A model generated the notes under the pieces. That model had not been told where the DNA came from and ran no database searches. It was given only the letters and a program-made list of their open reading frames with translations. 64,000 bases of DNA from Paraburkholderia aromaticivorans (GTDB lineage: Bacteria > Pseudomonadota > Gammaproteobacteria > Burkholderiales > Burkholderiaceae). The stretch lies in the NCBI RefSeq assembly GCF_012689525.1, contig NZ_CP051515.1, positions 434,001 to 498,000 on the forward strand, read 5' to 3'. Position 1 is the stretch's first letter. Each line of letters opens with the position of its first letter. Position numbers and translations under genes: made by a program. Below, one piece after another: positions 55,996 to 64,000 of this stretch.

Positions 55996-56100
55996 ATGGA
56001 TCTGCTTTACGTCATTGCAATCATTGCATTCAGCGGCCTCGTCGCCGCGTTCGTGGTGGGCTGCGACAAGCTTCGCCGCGCGCCGGGAGGCCGTCCATGA
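55996..56100 (+). CDS. Small membrane protein at the head of the kdp operon
   Basis: A 34 aa frame: [20 protein letters not shown], a Gly-Cys turn and a basic tail [11 protein letters not shown]. It has one membrane helix and the positive-inside orientation. TGGGAGG lies upstream of the ATG. Its stop overlaps the kdpF start (ATGA), so it is translated with the operon. It may be an accessory subunit of the KdpFABC complex; that role is inferred only from position. Confidence 0.7.
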   Translation: MDLLYVIAIIAFSGLVAAFVVGCDKLRRAPGGRP

Positions 56101-56192
56101 CTACCTGGATGACCTGGCTTGCGGCGGCCTCGCCGCTGATTCTGTTCGCCTACCTCGTCTACGCCTTGCTGCGCGCGGAGGCACTCGAATGA
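56097..56192 (+). CDS. kdpF: KdpF, small subunit of the potassium pump
   Basis: A 31 aa single-helix protein ([19 protein letters not shown], then [12 protein letters not shown]), the usual size and type of KdpF, which stabilises KdpFABC. The ATG overlaps the previous stop, and its stop overlaps the kdpA ATG by four bases (ATGA). Confidence 0.85.
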   Translation: MTTWMTWLAAASPLILFAYLVYALLRAEALE

Positions 56193-57997
56193 ACTTCAAC
56201 AACCTGTTTCAGCCCGGCGTCTACATCGTCGTGCTGATCGCGCTCGCGATTCCACTCAGCCGCTACATGACGGCGGTGCTCGACGGTTCGTCGGTTGTCG
56301 TGCGCCGCATTGGACGGCCGATCGAAGCGGTCGTGTACAAGCTGGCCGGCGTGGATCCCAAGGCTGAGATGTCGTGGAAGTATTACGCGCTAGCCGTGCT
56401 GGTGTTCAACACGCTCGGCGTGCTCGCGGTCTATGCTTTTTTGCGCATTCAGCAATGGCTGCCCGCCAATCCGCAAGGCTTCGGTCCCATGACGCCGGAC
56501 GCCGCCTTCAACACGGCCATCAGCTTCGTGACCAACACGAACTGGCAGGACTACACGCCGGAATCCACCGTCAGCTACCTGACGCAGATGGCTGCCCTGA
56601 CGGTGCAAAACTTCTTGTCGGCCGCCACGGGTATTGCCGTCGTGGTCGCGTTGATTCGCGGCTTCGCGCGTCATACGACCGCCACGATCGGCAACTTCTG
56701 GGTCGATCTGACGCGTATCACGCTCTATATTCTCGCGCCGCTCGCGACGGTTATCGCGCTCGTCTTCGTCAGTCAGGGCGTGATCCAGAATTTCGAATCG
56801 TACCAGGACGTGCCGACCCTGCAGGTCACGACGTACCAGACGCCGAAGACCGATGCCCAGGGCAACGCCGTCAAGGACGCGAAGGGCAATCCCGTGATGG
56901 TTGACAACAAGGCCGACAAGCAGACCATCGCGATGGGTCCGGTTGCGTCGCAGGAAGCGATCAAGATGCTCGGCACCAACGGCGGCGGCTTTTTCAACGC
57001 CAATTCGGCGCACCCGTACGAGAACCCGACGCCGTTCGCCAACTTCGTGCAGATGATCGCGATGCTGCTGATTCCGGCTGCGCTATGCCTCGTGTTCGGC
57101 CGGATGGTCGGCGACCGGCGTCAAGGCTATGCGGTGCTCGCCGCGATGACGATTGCTTTCGCGGTGGCCTGCTGGGGTGAGATTGCATCGGAGCAGAACG
57201 GCAATCCGCTGTATTCGTCGCTGCATGTCGACCAAAGCGCGTCGGTCGCGCAGTCCGGCGGCAACATGGAAGGCAAGGAAACCCGCTTCGGCATCGCGCA
57301 ATCGGGCATCTTCACGGTCGCGACCACGGCGGCTTCGTGCGGCGCTGTCCTCAATACGCACGATTCGCTCACGCCGATGGGCGGTTTCGTCCCGCTCCTG
57401 CTGATCGAACTCGGCGAGGTGATCTTCGGCGGTGTCGGCTCGGGCCTCTACGGCATGCTCGTGTTCGCGTTGCTGGCGGTATTCGTGGCCGGATTGATGA
57501 TCGGGCGAACGCCGGAATACATCGGCAAGAAAATCGAGGCGTACGAGATGAAGATGGTGTCGATCGCCGTGCTGCTGACGCCGCTGCTCGTGCTGGTCGG
57601 AGCGTCGATCGGCGTGCTGGCGTCTGCCGGCACGGCGGGTATCGCCAATCCGGGGCCGCACGGTTTCTCCGAGATTCTCTACGCCTACAGTTCCGCGGCG
57701 AATAACAACGGCAGCGCGTTTGCCGGCTTGTCGGTGAACACGCCGTTCTATAACTCCACGCTGGCCATCGCCATGTGGTTCGGCCGTTTCGGCTCGATCG
57801 TGCCGGTGCTGGCGATTGCCGGGTCGCTGGCCGCCAAGAAGCGTATCTCCGCGACCGCCGGGACTTTGCCGACGCACGGCCCGCTGTTCGTCGTGCTGCT
57901 GCTCGGCACGGTGGTGCTGGTCGGCGCGCTGACGTATGTGCCGGCGCTCGCGCTCGGCCCCGTCGTCGAGCATCTGATCATGGTCGCGGGACATTGA
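56189..57997 (+). CDS. kdpA: KdpA, potassium-conducting subunit
   Basis: A 602 aa inner membrane protein with four selectivity-filter repeats: [51 protein letters not shown] and [13 protein letters not shown], the order known for KdpA. About ten membrane segments are visible. It has a periplasmic insert with [20 protein letters not shown]. The ATG at 56189 overlaps the kdpF stop. It forms the K+ entry path from the periplasm to the KdpB P-type ATPase. Confidence 0.97.
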   Translation: MNFNNLFQPGVYIVVLIALAIPLSRYMTAVLDGSSVVVRRIGRPIEAVVYKLAGVDPKAEMSWKYYALAVLVFNTLGVLAVYAFLRIQQWLPANPQGFGPMTPDAAFNTAISFVTNTNWQDYTPESTVSYLTQMAALTVQNFLSAATGIAVVVALIRGFARHTTATIGNFWVDLTRITLYILAPLATVIALVFVSQGVIQNFESYQDVPTLQVTTYQTPKTDAQGNAVKDAKGNPVMVDNKADKQTIAMGPVASQEAIKMLGTNGGGFFNANSAHPYENPTPFANFVQMIAMLLIPAALCLVFGRMVGDRRQGYAVLAAMTIAFAVACWGEIASEQNGNPLYSSLHVDQSASVAQSGGNMEGKETRFGIAQSGIFTVATTAASCGAVLNTHDSLTPMGGFVPLLLIELGEVIFGGVGSGLYGMLVFALLAVFVAGLMIGRTPEYIGKKIEAYEMKMVSIAVLLTPLLVLVGASIGVLASAGTAGIANPGPHGFSEILYAYSSAANNNGSAFAGLSVNTPFYNSTLAIAMWFGRFGSIVPVLAIAGSLAAKKRISATAGTLPTHGPLFVVLLLGTVVLVGALTYVPALALGPVVEHLIMVAGH

Positions 57998-58010
57998 CTG
58001 AGAGGACAGC

Positions 58011-60146
58011 ATGAGCAACGGATTTCAACCGCCGGTTCATCAGCCCGGCAACATCGGCCAGGCACGCAATGCCGCGCGCTCGATGTTCGACCCGGCCATT
58101 GCCCGGCCGGCCCTCGTCGACTCGTTCAAAAAGCTCGCGCCGCGTCACCAGTTGCGCAACCCGGTGATGTTCTGCGTCTATGTCGGCAGCATTCTGACGA
58201 CCATTCTCTGGATCGCCGCGCTCGGCGGCCAGGCCGAGGCGCCCGCCGGGTTCATCCTCGCGATCGCGTTGTGGCTGTGGTTCACGGTGCTGTTCGCCAA
58301 CTTCGCGGAGGCGCTCGCCGAGGGACGCTCGAAAGCCCAGGCGGCGTCGCTGCGCGGCGCGAAGCGCGACGTTATGGCGAAGAAGCTGCAAGACTCGCAT
58401 CCCAAGTCGCCGATCCGCATCACGACCGCGACCGATCTGCGTAAAGGCGACGTCGTGCTGGTCGAAACGGGTGACGTGATCCCGGCGGACGGCGAGGTGA
58501 TCGAAGGCGTGGCATCGGTCGACGAATCGGCGATTACCGGGGAATCCGCACCGGTGATCCGCGAGTCGGGCGGCGACTTTTCGTCGGTGACGGGCGGCAC
58601 GCGGGTGCTGTCGGACTGGATTGTCGTGCGGGTCAGCGTGAATCCGGGCGAGGCGTTTCTCGACCGGATGATCGCGATGGTGGAAGGCGCGAAGCGTCAG
58701 AAGACACCGAATGAAATCGCGCTGACGATTCTGCTCGTCGCGTTGACGCTCGTGCTGCTGTTCGCGACCGCCACGCTGCTGCCGTTCTCGATGTTTTCGG
58801 TCGAAGCGGCGAAGGCGGGACATGTCGTCACGATTACCGCACTGGTCGCGCTGCTGGTGTGCCTGATTCCGACCACCATCGGCGGGCTGCTGTCGGCGAT
58901 CGGCGTGGCGGGCATGAGCCGCATGATGCAGGCGAACGTGATCGCCACGTCAGGCCGCGCGGTGGAAGCGGCCGGCGACGTCGATGTGCTCCTGCTCGAC
59001 AAGACCGGCACCATCACACTCGGCAACCGCCAGGCTTCGCAATTCGTGCCGGCGCCGGACGTTACCGAGGACGTGCTCGCCGACGCCGCGCAACTCTCCT
59101 CGCTCGCGGACGAAACGCCGGAAGGGCGCAGCATCGTCGTGCTCGCGAAGCAGCGCTTCAATATCCGCGAACGCGATATGCACGCGCTGCAGGCGACGTT
59201 CCTTTCGTTCAGCGCGCAGTCGCGCATGAGCGGTGTCGATTTGCCCGACCGCCAGATCCGCAAGGGCGCGGCCGATGCGATCAAGCATTTCGTCGAAACG
59301 CATGGCGGCCGCTTTCCGGCTGAACTGACGGCCGCGGTCACGGAGATCGCGCGGCGCGGCAGCACGCCGCTGGTGGTCGCGCAGCTACGCCATGGCGAAA
59401 ACGTTGCGCATTGCATGGGCGTGATCGAGTTGAAGGACATCGTCAAGGGCGGCATCAAGGAGCGCTTCGCCGAACTGCGCAAGATGGGCATCAAGACCAT
59501 CATGGTGACGGGCGACAACCGGCTGACCGCGGCGGCCATCGCCGCGGAAGCCGGGGTGGACGACTTTCTCGCCGAGGTCACGCCCGAGGCCAAGCTGACG
59601 GCAATCCGCACGCACCAGGCCGAAGGGCGCCTCGTCGCGATGACCGGCGACGGCACCAACGACGCCCCGGCGCTCGCGCAGGCGGATGTCGCGGTGGCCA
59701 TGAACACCGGCACGCAGGCGGCCAAGGAAGCCGGCAACATGGTCGACCTCGATTCCAATCCGACCAAGCTGATCGAGATCGTGGAGATCGGCAAGCAGAT
59801 GCTGATGACACGCGGTTCGCTCACCACGTTCTCGATTGCCAACGACGTCGCCAAGTATTTCGCCATCATCCCGGCGGCATTTGCGACCACTTATCCGCAG
59901 CTGCGCGTGCTCGACGTGATGCATCTGAGTTCGCCTTCGTCGGCGATTCTGTCGGCGGTGATTTTCAACGCGCTGATCATCGTGGCGCTGATTCCGCTGG
60001 CGCTGAAGGGTGTGAAGTACCGGCCGCTGGGCGCCGCGTCGCTGCTGCGCCGCAATCTGCTGATCTACGGGCTGGGCGGGATTCTCTTGCCGTTCCCGTT
60101 CATCAAGCTGATCGATATGGTGCTGAACGTGTTCGGCTGGGTTTGA
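58011..60146 (+). CDS. kdpB: KdpB, P-type ATPase subunit
   Basis: A 711 aa P-type ATPase with all key motifs: TGES (176-179) in the actuator domain, the phosphorylation motif DKTGT with Asp330, and [21 protein letters not shown] as hinge. The Ser of TGES is the residue whose phosphorylation shuts off KdpFABC in related bacteria at high K+. It hydrolyses ATP to drive K+ into the cytoplasm. AGAGGAC precedes the ATG at 58011. Confidence 0.97.
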   Translation: MSNGFQPPVHQPGNIGQARNAARSMFDPAIARPALVDSFKKLAPRHQLRNPVMFCVYVGSILTTILWIAALGGQAEAPAGFILAIALWLWFTVLFANFAEALAEGRSKAQAASLRGAKRDVMAKKLQDSHPKSPIRITTATDLRKGDVVLVETGDVIPADGEVIEGVASVDESAITGESAPVIRESGGDFSSVTGGTRVLSDWIVVRVSVNPGEAFLDRMIAMVEGAKRQKTPNEIALTILLVALTLVLLFATATLLPFSMFSVEAAKAGHVVTITALVALLVCLIPTTIGGLLSAIGVAGMSRMMQANVIATSGRAVEAAGDVDVLLLDKTGTITLGNRQASQFVPAPDVTEDVLADAAQLSSLADETPEGRSIVVLAKQRFNIRERDMHALQATFLSFSAQSRMSGVDLPDRQIRKGAADAIKHFVETHGGRFPAELTAAVTEIARRGSTPLVVAQLRHGENVAHCMGVIELKDIVKGGIKERFAELRKMGIKTIMVTGDNRLTAAAIAAEAGVDDFLAEVTPEAKLTAIRTHQAEGRLVAMTGDGTNDAPALAQADVAVAMNTGTQAAKEAGNMVDLDSNPTKLIEIVEIGKQMLMTRGSLTTFSIANDVAKYFAIIPAAFATTYPQLRVLDVMHLSSPSSAILSAVIFNALIIVALIPLALKGVKYRPLGAASLLRRNLLIYGLGGILLPFPFIKLIDMVLNVFGWV

Positions 60147-60165
60147 ACGCAACGGAGTGGAGATC

Positions 60166-60747
60166 ATGAAAACGCTGATTCGCCCGGTACTCGTCCTCTT
60201 TATCCTGATGACCGTGATCACCGGCGTGCTCTATCCGGTCGTCGTCACGGCCCTCGGCCGCGGCGCCTTCGGGGCGCAGGCCCGCGGCAGTCTGATCGAG
60301 AAGAACGGCAAGCCGGTCGGCTCGACACTGATCGGTCAGCAGTTCGACGCGCCGTACTATTTCTGGGGACGCCTGTCGGCCACCAGCCCCATGCCGTACA
60401 ACGCGCAGAGTTCGGGCGGTTCGAACCTCGGGCCGACCAACCCCGCGCTCGCGGACGAAATCAAAGGCCGTCTCGATGCGTTGAAAGCCGCGGGTAACGA
60501 CATGTCGCAACCGGTGCCGGTGGATCTGGTGACGTCCTCGGGCAGTGGGCTCGATCCGCAAATCAGCCCGGCGGCCGCGGCCTATCAGGTCGCGCGCGTG
60601 GCACAAGCGCGAGGTCTGCCGGTCGATCAGGTTCGCGACCTTGTCGCCGGCAATACGCAAGGGCGGCAGTTCGGCATATTCGGCGAGGCGCGCGTAAACG
60701 TGCTTCAGCTTAACCTTGCGTTGGACGACCTCAAGCCAATGCATTGA
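60166..60747 (+). CDS. kdpC: KdpC, potassium-pump accessory subunit
   Basis: A 193 aa protein with an N-terminal membrane helix ([20 protein letters not shown]) and a periplasmic domain. Family motifs are [29 protein letters not shown] and the C-terminal [20 protein letters not shown]. The ATG at 60166 fits the family N-terminus; GTG 60157 is an alternative. It is normally followed by kdpD, but here only a short spacer separates it from kdpE. Confidence 0.95.
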   Translation: MKTLIRPVLVLFILMTVITGVLYPVVVTALGRGAFGAQARGSLIEKNGKPVGSTLIGQQFDAPYYFWGRLSATSPMPYNAQSSGGSNLGPTNPALADEIKGRLDALKAAGNDMSQPVPVDLVTSSGSGLDPQISPAAAAYQVARVAQARGLPVDQVRDLVAGNTQGRQFGIFGEARVNVLQLNLALDDLKPMH

Positions 60748-60767
60748 CGTCGACGCTCGCGGCCTCT

Positions 60768-61466
<699 letters not shown>

Positions 61467-61640
61467 ATTTCACACAATATTTACGGCATCGCCGGCAATC
61501 GTTGCGGGTTCTTTACCGCGGACTTCGTATAGTTGGTGGCTGGCTTTGCGCTGCAAAGAGATGAAGCGATCTATTGGAGTCGATATGGCATTCAAGCAAA
61601 CGAAGGGTCGCGTGACCGTCGAGTTCGGCGTCTGACCTCC

Positions 61641-61985
61641 ATGACACCCTCAAGACCCGCGATGATGTTCAGGGGGCTGTGCAAGGTGGTGGCCATCGCC
61701 TTCGTCACGAACCAGGTTCTGACGACTATTTTCACGTATTTCGCGCAGCAACTCGATTCCGAGCCACCGCATCAGGCCGTTTGGATTTTCAGCTGTGTGA
61801 CTTGCGGGATGGTGACGTTATGGCTGCAGGCCGACGCGCGACGCGCATTCGGCTTCGCGCGCGAGAAGGGATTTGTGAAGAAGAGCGGCGAAGGCACGCA
61901 AGACGTGCGGATCGCGGACGACTGCCCGAAGCGGTGGCTCGTCGTCCTGCATATGGAATTGAACCCCGCGGCGAGACAGGGCTAA
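61641..61985 (+). CDS. Small hypothetical membrane protein
   Basis: A 114 aa frame with two likely helices (VVAIAFVTNQVLTTIFTYFA and AVWIFSCVTCGMVTLWLQ) and a hydrophilic C-terminus containing EKGFVKKSGEGTQDV. No family was recognised. The ribosome-binding site is poor. Between it and kdpE lies a 16-codon ATG frame (61585-61635) with a good ribosome-binding site (TTGGAG), which may be a leader peptide or remnant of another gene. Confidence 0.5.
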   Translation: MTPSRPAMMFRGLCKVVAIAFVTNQVLTTIFTYFAQQLDSEPPHQAVWIFSCVTCGMVTLWLQADARRAFGFAREKGFVKKSGEGTQDVRIADDCPKRWLVVLHMELNPAARQG

Positions 61986-62106
61986 CGGGGCGGCGCGGCG
62001 GGTTGGCCGTATCGGTGTCATTGCGCCCGGACGGTCTAGTACTTTTACACTGTCTTAACGCAGCTTTAGCTAAGCTCAAAGCGATACTGGCTTCCAGGAG
62101 TTCTGG

Positions 62107-62523
62107 ATGATACGAATGCTGATCCCCGTCCTCGACCACTGCGGTGCGGTCGAAGCAGCGCGCTATGCCGCGTTCATGTTTCTTGAGCACGGCATAACGG
62201 AGGTCGAACTACTGGAAGTTCTCGAGCCCGTCGCACAAGGACGTGCAGCAGCTTTCCACACTCGAAGCTCGCTGGTGCGCCACGAGAAGCATGCCATGCT
62301 GAAGGCTTTGATCGATGCTCGAGCCATTCTCGACGAAGCAGGGGTGCCCTACCACTGGAAGCGGGTCTTCGGTCACCCTGCCAAAGTGATTGCTGACTAT
62401 GTAGCCGCGACTCGACCCGACGTCATGGTGATCGACGCCAGCCATATGGGTTTCTTCCGCAGGCTCGCCATGCTCGCGTCTTTATCGAGGCGAACGATTA
62501 CGCCGGTGACGATGGTTCATTGA
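62107..62523 (+). CDS. Universal stress protein family protein
   Basis: A 138 aa single-domain UspA-like protein: MIRMLIPVLDHCGAVEAARY at the start, YHWKRVFGHPAKVIADYVAA in the middle, PDVMVIDASHMGFFRRL near the end. The nucleotide-binding G-rich motif typical of ATP-binding Usp (G-2x-G-9x-G-S/T) is degenerate, so it may not bind ATP. It follows the kdp operon. In other bacteria a Usp domain is part of KdpD, which is missing here. Confidence 0.85.
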   Translation: MIRMLIPVLDHCGAVEAARYAAFMFLEHGITEVELLEVLEPVAQGRAAAFHTRSSLVRHEKHAMLKALIDARAILDEAGVPYHWKRVFGHPAKVIADYVAATRPDVMVIDASHMGFFRRLAMLASLSRRTITPVTMVH

Positions 62524-62541
62524 AAAAGATCGTCTCCTCCG

Positions 62542-63507
62542 CTAGCCTCGTGCGGAACCTCCGGTTTCATCAAGCCACTGAACGATGTTACGCACGGTAT
62601 CGCCGTAGAAGGTGCGATATAACTCCTTCGATACATAGCCGATATGCGGCGTCGCGAGTACGTTGGGCAATTCGCGCAGAGGGTGTGGGTTGTCGAGCGG
62701 TTCGACGTCGTACACATCCAGTGCGGCGCCGGCAATCTGGCCGGCCGTGAGTGCCGCAAGCAGTGCGGCGGAGTCGACGATCGGACCTCTCGACGTATTG
62801 ATCAGCCGGCTCGTGGGTTTCATCTGTGCGAATTCCGCCGTACCGACCAAGCCTGCGGTTCGCTCGCTAAGCCGCACGTGGATCGACAAGAAATCCGCCG
62901 TTGAGAAAAGCACATCTCCGCTGACTCGCTGCACGCCCTTTTCCGCGGCGCGTTCCTCGGTGAGGTTCTGGCTCCACGCGATAACGTTCATTCTGAATGC
63001 CCGCCCGATGATGCCGACGGCCGAGCCGACGCGGCCAAGACCCAGCAATCCAAGCGTCTTGCCGGCGAGTTCATCGCCAAGCGAAAGCTGCCAGCCTCCC
63101 TGACGCAGTGACTGATTTTCGAGGGGAATATTGCGGGCCATCGCGAGAATTAGCGCCCACGTCATCTCGATTGTCGGCGTGGACGAATAGCCCGTATGAC
63201 GAATCTCGATACCGTGCTCCGCAGCCGCATTCTGATCGATCGACGTATTCCCTGCGCCGGTCGAGGCAATCAGCTTCAGGTTCGGCAGGCTTTCGATGAC
63301 CTCGCGGGGCAGCGGTGTGCGTTCCCGCATCACGCAGATGACGTCGAACGGCTGCAGGCGTTGAATCAGGTTCACGATATCGGCGACGTGGTCGTTGAAC
63401 ACCGTCACGTCAGCACGGTGCTCGAGGGGCGACCAGTCTGCCATGCTCAGCGCAACGTTCTGATAATCGTCGAGGATCGCTACCTTGATGGGGGATTTGT
63501 CGTTCAT
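62542..63507 (-). CDS. D-2-hydroxyacid dehydrogenase
   Basis: A 321 aa NAD(P)-dependent dehydrogenase that reduces a 2-keto acid to a D-2-hydroxy acid or the reverse. The Rossmann motif GLLGLGRVGSAVG is at about residues 153-165. Catalytic Arg lies in LINTSRGPIVD, Glu in DVYDVEPLD and His in ATPHIGYVS. ATG 63507 has CGGAGTGC upstream. It lies downstream of a LysR gene on the same strand, which may regulate it. The substrate is not evident. Confidence 0.9.
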   Translation of the reverse strand: MNDKSPIKVAILDDYQNVALSMADWSPLEHRADVTVFNDHVADIVNLIQRLQPFDVICVMRERTPLPREVIESLPNLKLIASTGAGNTSIDQNAAAEHGIEIRHTGYSSTPTIEMTWALILAMARNIPLENQSLRQGGWQLSLGDELAGKTLGLLGLGRVGSAVGIIGRAFRMNVIAWSQNLTEERAAEKGVQRVSGDVLFSTADFLSIHVRLSERTAGLVGTAEFAQMKPTSRLINTSRGPIVDSAALLAALTAGQIAGAALDVYDVEPLDNPHPLRELPNVLATPHIGYVSKELYRTFYGDTVRNIVQWLDETGGSARG

Positions 63508-63693
63508 ATTGCGCACTCCGGGAATTGAAACGCTGGGTACCGTGATCTGAACTTCCGAACTGAATGCTATGAAACCCGGCCGACGACGTAAATCAATAAC
63601 TCGCGACGCCACCCATCGCGAACCACGATGGCGTAGTCGGTGGACTATCAGGCCATGCGCGGCGTGGGAAGAAACGCAGAGCGGCAACGGTCC

Positions 63694-64000
63694 TCACGAC
63701 TCATTCTCATGATGCGCTTCGAGGTGATCGACCAGCATGCGCGCAGGAAGCGGCAGGGTGTCAAAATTGCGCGCAATGATCGACAGCGGTCGCAGCGACC
63801 ACGGTTCGTCAAGCTCAACGACGCGAAATGGCGCCGAATGCACATAAGGTGTCACGCTTCCCTTAGGGAGCACGCCGATGCCGAGTCCCGCGCTGACCAT
63901 GTTGCGCACGCCCTCGAAACTTGTCACCTCGATGCGCACGCGCAGGCGGCTGCCGTCACGCTCAGCAGCGGCGCGGCACAGTTTGGAAATGGACGTCCCG
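63694..64000 (-). CDS. LysR-family regulator, C-terminal part (cut by window edge)
   Basis: The last 102 codons of a LysR effector-binding domain, open at the right edge. VTSFEGVRNMVSAGLGIGVLP is the characteristic pocket segment, and WSLRPLSIIARNFDTLP follows. The DNA-binding part lies outside the window. It ends 186 bp upstream of the D-2-hydroxyacid dehydrogenase gene on the same strand. Confidence 0.85.
   Translation of the reverse strand, partial: GTSISKLCRAAAERDGSRLRVRIEVTSFEGVRNMVSAGLGIGVLPKGSVTPYVHSAPFRVVELDEPWSLRPLSIIARNFDTLPLPARMLVDHLEAHHENES

Noticed and set aside
58697..59890. Minus-strand open frame of 397 codons
   Set aside because: Antisense to kdpB; rich in Ser/Ala with no protein features.

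Overview
The window looks like chromosomal DNA of a Burkholderiales bacterium, most likely Paraburkholderia or Burkholderia. The signs are high GC coding sequence, many LysR-type regulators, numerous ABC importers for sugars, amino acids and amines, a kdp potassium pump and a persulfide dioxygenase-rhodanese fusion. The assignment is inference from gene content and codon use. No rRNA, tRNA, CRISPR, insertion sequence or prophage was seen.

Layout. 1-4.0 kb: a left-truncated fatty acid desaturase, a LysR regulator, a nitrilase-fold protein whose catalytic Cys is replaced by Gly, and another LysR. 4.2-10.2 kb: a ribose/nucleoside salvage unit (binding protein, ATPase, permease, three tandem palindromic repeats, ribokinase, exported lipoprotein nucleoside hydrolase). 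10.8-14.6 kb: a tight three-gene cell-envelope operon (CHASE2 membrane protein, SH3-like secreted protein, M48 metalloprotease lipoprotein). 15.2-26.3 kb: an amine/amino acid catabolism region (polar amino acid ABC importer, two FAD amine oxidoreductases, PotF-like and LivK-like orphan binding proteins, PuuC-like aldehyde dehydrogenase, LysR and IclR regulators). The importer and dehydrogenase promoters share the same -10-to-operator layout.

26.3-31 kb: a small multidrug-resistance/guanidinium-type exporter, an AhpD-like protein, a MocR regulator, a LOG-family phosphoribohydrolase, an NTF2-like protein and a MarR regulator. 31-42 kb: a solitary IscS-type cysteine desulfurase, divergent from a ten-gene catabolic cluster: flavin reductase, HpaB-like monooxygenase, cupin, amidase, DUF2848 protein and a complete LIV-type importer. 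This cluster is the best candidate for an undescribed pathway. It would import a compound, hydroxylate it with a two-component flavin monooxygenase and hydrolyse an amide.

42-46 kb: a small exported protein, an orphan sensor kinase, a TetR regulator and small membrane proteins. 46.1-51.1 kb: a sugar ABC importer followed by L-fuconate dehydratase, pointing to L-fucose use. 51.5-55.8 kb: a persulfide dioxygenase-rhodanese fusion, a 1-Cys peroxiredoxin, an EamA transporter and a LysR. 56-61.5 kb: a kdp operon with an extra small ORF and kdpFABC directly followed by kdpE, with no kdpD. 61.6-64 kb: a small membrane protein, a Usp-family protein, a D-2-hydroxyacid dehydrogenase and a LysR gene cut by the right edge.

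Start sites were chosen from visible ribosome-binding sites, family N-termini and gene spacing. Several differ from the longest open frame.
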